Shown one piece after another: positions 4,910 through 6,090 of a stretch of DNA of 6,090 nucleotides. A model generated the notes under the pieces. That model did not search any database. It saw nothing but the letters and a program-made list of their open reading frames with translations, and was not told the origin of the DNA. Every line of letters starts with the position of its first letter. Position 1 is the stretch's first letter. Origin of the DNA: Adhaeribacter sp. (lineage in GTDB: Bacteria > Bacteroidota > Bacteroidia > Cytophagales > Hymenobacteraceae); the NCBI GenBank assembly GCA_028288395.1, contig JAQBNV010000354.1:1-6090 (forward strand), read 5' to 3'. The translations under genes and the position numbers were made by a program.

Positions 4910-6090
4910 ATGGTTGCTGAAAAATCATTGATGGGGCTTAAACGCTGCCTTATTTTATTTTTTTTGCTGATTGGTTCTTTCCAGAACAGCCTGGGGCAGG
5001 TAACGCAAAAATATATTCAGGTGCAGGTTACCCCCGACCGGGCCAGTTGGCTATATACACCCGGGGAGCAGGTTAAATTTAAGGTAATGGTAACGCAATC
5101 GGGGGTGCCGGTACCGGAGGCAGAAGTTCGATATGCGGTAATGCCGGAGAAAATGAAACCAGTACGCACCGGGCCTTTAAAGCTGACGGACGGGCAGGCC
5201 GTAGTAGATGGTGGCACCTTGCCGGGCGCCGGGTTTTTACGTTGCGAAGTGTACGCCAGCTACCAGGGAAAAGAATACAAAGGTTTAGGAACCGCCGGGT
5301 TTAATCCGCTTGCCATACAGCCTACCGTAAAGTTGCCGGCTGATTTTAACCAGTTTTGGGAAAAAGGGAAAGCCGATTTAGCCACGCTGCCACTGGATGC
5401 CCGCCTGACCTTGTTACCGGAACGCTGCACCGAAAAGGTGAATGTATACCACGTAAATGTGCAGGGTTTCAATAAATCGCGGATATACGGTATTCTCAGT
5501 ATGCCCAAAAAAGAAGGGAAATACCCGGCGCTTTTGCTCGTGCCAGGCGCTGGCATCCGGCCGTATGCCGGCGATGTAGGCAAAGCCGAGAAAGGGGTTA
5601 TTACTTTTCAGATTGGAATCCACGGCATTCCGGTAAATTTACCCCAGGATGTTTACGATAATTTATCAGCTGGTTCTTTGAGTGGCTACCCGGCTTTTAA
5701 CTTAGAAAACAAAGACCGGTATTATTATAAGCGGGTTTATCTAAACTGCGTACGTGCCGTCGATTTTTTAGAGAGTTTGCCCCAGGCAGATAAAAATTTA
5801 CTCAGTGTGATGGGTGGAAGCCAGGGAGGCGCTTTAGCGGTGGTTACGGCGGCGTTGGATAACCGGATTAAGTGGCTGGTTGCTTTTTACCCGGCCCTGG
5901 CTGATATGACCGGCTATCTCCACGGCCGCGCCGGGGGCTGGCCGCACTTGTTTGCCGAAAGCAATAATGGCATTCACCAAACCCCCGAGAAAATAAATAC
6001 AATTGGTTATTACGATGTAGCCAACTTTGCCCAACTGGTAAAAGTGCCGGGTTTTTATTCCTGGGGTTACAACGACGAAACCTGTCCGCC
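4910..6090 (+). CDS. Secreted acetylxylan esterase, CE7 family (partial)
   Basis: The first 394 residues of an exported acetyl ester hydrolase of carbohydrate esterase family 7 (acetylxylan esterase/cephalosporin-C deacetylase), which removes acetyl groups from xylan or xylo-oligosaccharides; the gene runs off the right edge. A signal peptide is clear (KRCLILFFLLIGSF, likely cut after SLG at 29). Residues about 31-130 form an extra all-beta, Ig-like region not found in classical CE7 enzymes. The CE7 core begins near 135: DFNQFWEKGKADLATLPLDA, then VYHVNVQGFNKSRIYGILSM and YPALLLVPGAG. The nucleophile is S304 in MGGSQGG, and the catalytic Asp is D389 in GYNDETCPP; the His would follow outside the window. 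The usual RGQ motif of CE7 is replaced by IGIHGIPVN at about 235-243. ATG at 4910 is taken; an in-frame ATG at 4931 gives a more compact signal peptide and is a real alternative. Neither has a Shine-Dalgarno. Confidence 0.88.
   Translation, partial: MVAEKSLMGLKRCLILFFLLIGSFQNSLGQVTQKYIQVQVTPDRASWLYTPGEQVKFKVMVTQSGVPVPEAEVRYAVMPEKMKPVRTGPLKLTDGQAVVDGGTLPGAGFLRCEVYASYQGKEYKGLGTAGFNPLAIQPTVKLPADFNQFWEKGKADLATLPLDARLTLLPERCTEKVNVYHVNVQGFNKSRIYGILSMPKKEGKYPALLLVPGAGIRPYAGDVGKAEKGVITFQIGIHGIPVNLPQDVYDNLSAGSLSGYPAFNLENKDRYYYKRVYLNCVRAVDFLESLPQADKNLLSVMGGSQGGALAVVTAALDNRIKWLVAFYPALADMTGYLHGRAGGWPHLFAESNNGIHQTPEKINTIGYYDVANFAQLVKVPGFYSWGYNDETCP

Noticed and set aside
5017..6034. Minus-strand open frames of 66-107 codons under the esterase
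   Set aside because: All are antisense to an uninterrupted plus-strand frame with signal peptide and CE7 motifs.
1..6090. CRISPR array, tRNA, rRNA or attachment site
   Set aside because: No regularly spaced repeats, cloverleaf-like sequence or rRNA-like sequence was seen by eye on either strand.

Overview
The window looks like a piece of chromosome from a Bacteroidota bacterium, most likely a Cytophagales/Hymenobacteraceae relative (Adhaeribacter/Hymenobacter type). This is inferred from protein style (tandem Usp, VF530, secreted CE7 esterase with an N-terminal all-beta domain), AT-rich spacers with almost no Shine-Dalgarno sequences, moderate GC with many CCGG tetramers in the genes, and one good match to the Bacteroidota promoter consensus (TAnnTTTG) in front of the acetyltransferase. 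The species cannot be fixed from this alone.

Layout: (1) Bases 1-419, plus strand: the 3' part of an IS5-type DDE transposase whose reading frame is shifted once near base 240 and which seems to lack one catalytic aspartate; it is probably a decayed insertion sequence. (2) Bases 510-4754, minus strand, read right to left: a GNAT acetyltransferase with its own promoter, a SAM-dependent O-methyltransferase, a small VF530-family protein 34 bp behind it, a tandem-domain universal stress protein, and a secreted alkaline-phosphatase-superfamily hydrolase. Only the methyltransferase/VF530 pair is close enough to suggest co-transcription; the other gaps are 158-183 bp. (3) Bases 4910-6090, plus strand: the first 394 residues of a secreted acetylxylan esterase (carbohydrate esterase family 7), divergent from the acetyltransferase and running off the right edge.

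The genes do not form an obvious pathway. They read as ordinary accessory and housekeeping content: two exported hydrolases (phosphate or sulfate ester, and acetyl ester) at the two ends, with stress and modification enzymes between. I found no CRISPR array, tRNA, rRNA, riboswitch, defence island or clearly new multi-gene system. The parts worth a second look are small: the frameshifted transposase, the promoter and palindrome in the divergent region 4755-4909, repeated ATCTAAAA boxes before the esterase, and an open stretch continuing in frame past the acetyltransferase stop. No gene-free stretch exceeds 300 bases; the longest is 1608-1790 (183 bp).
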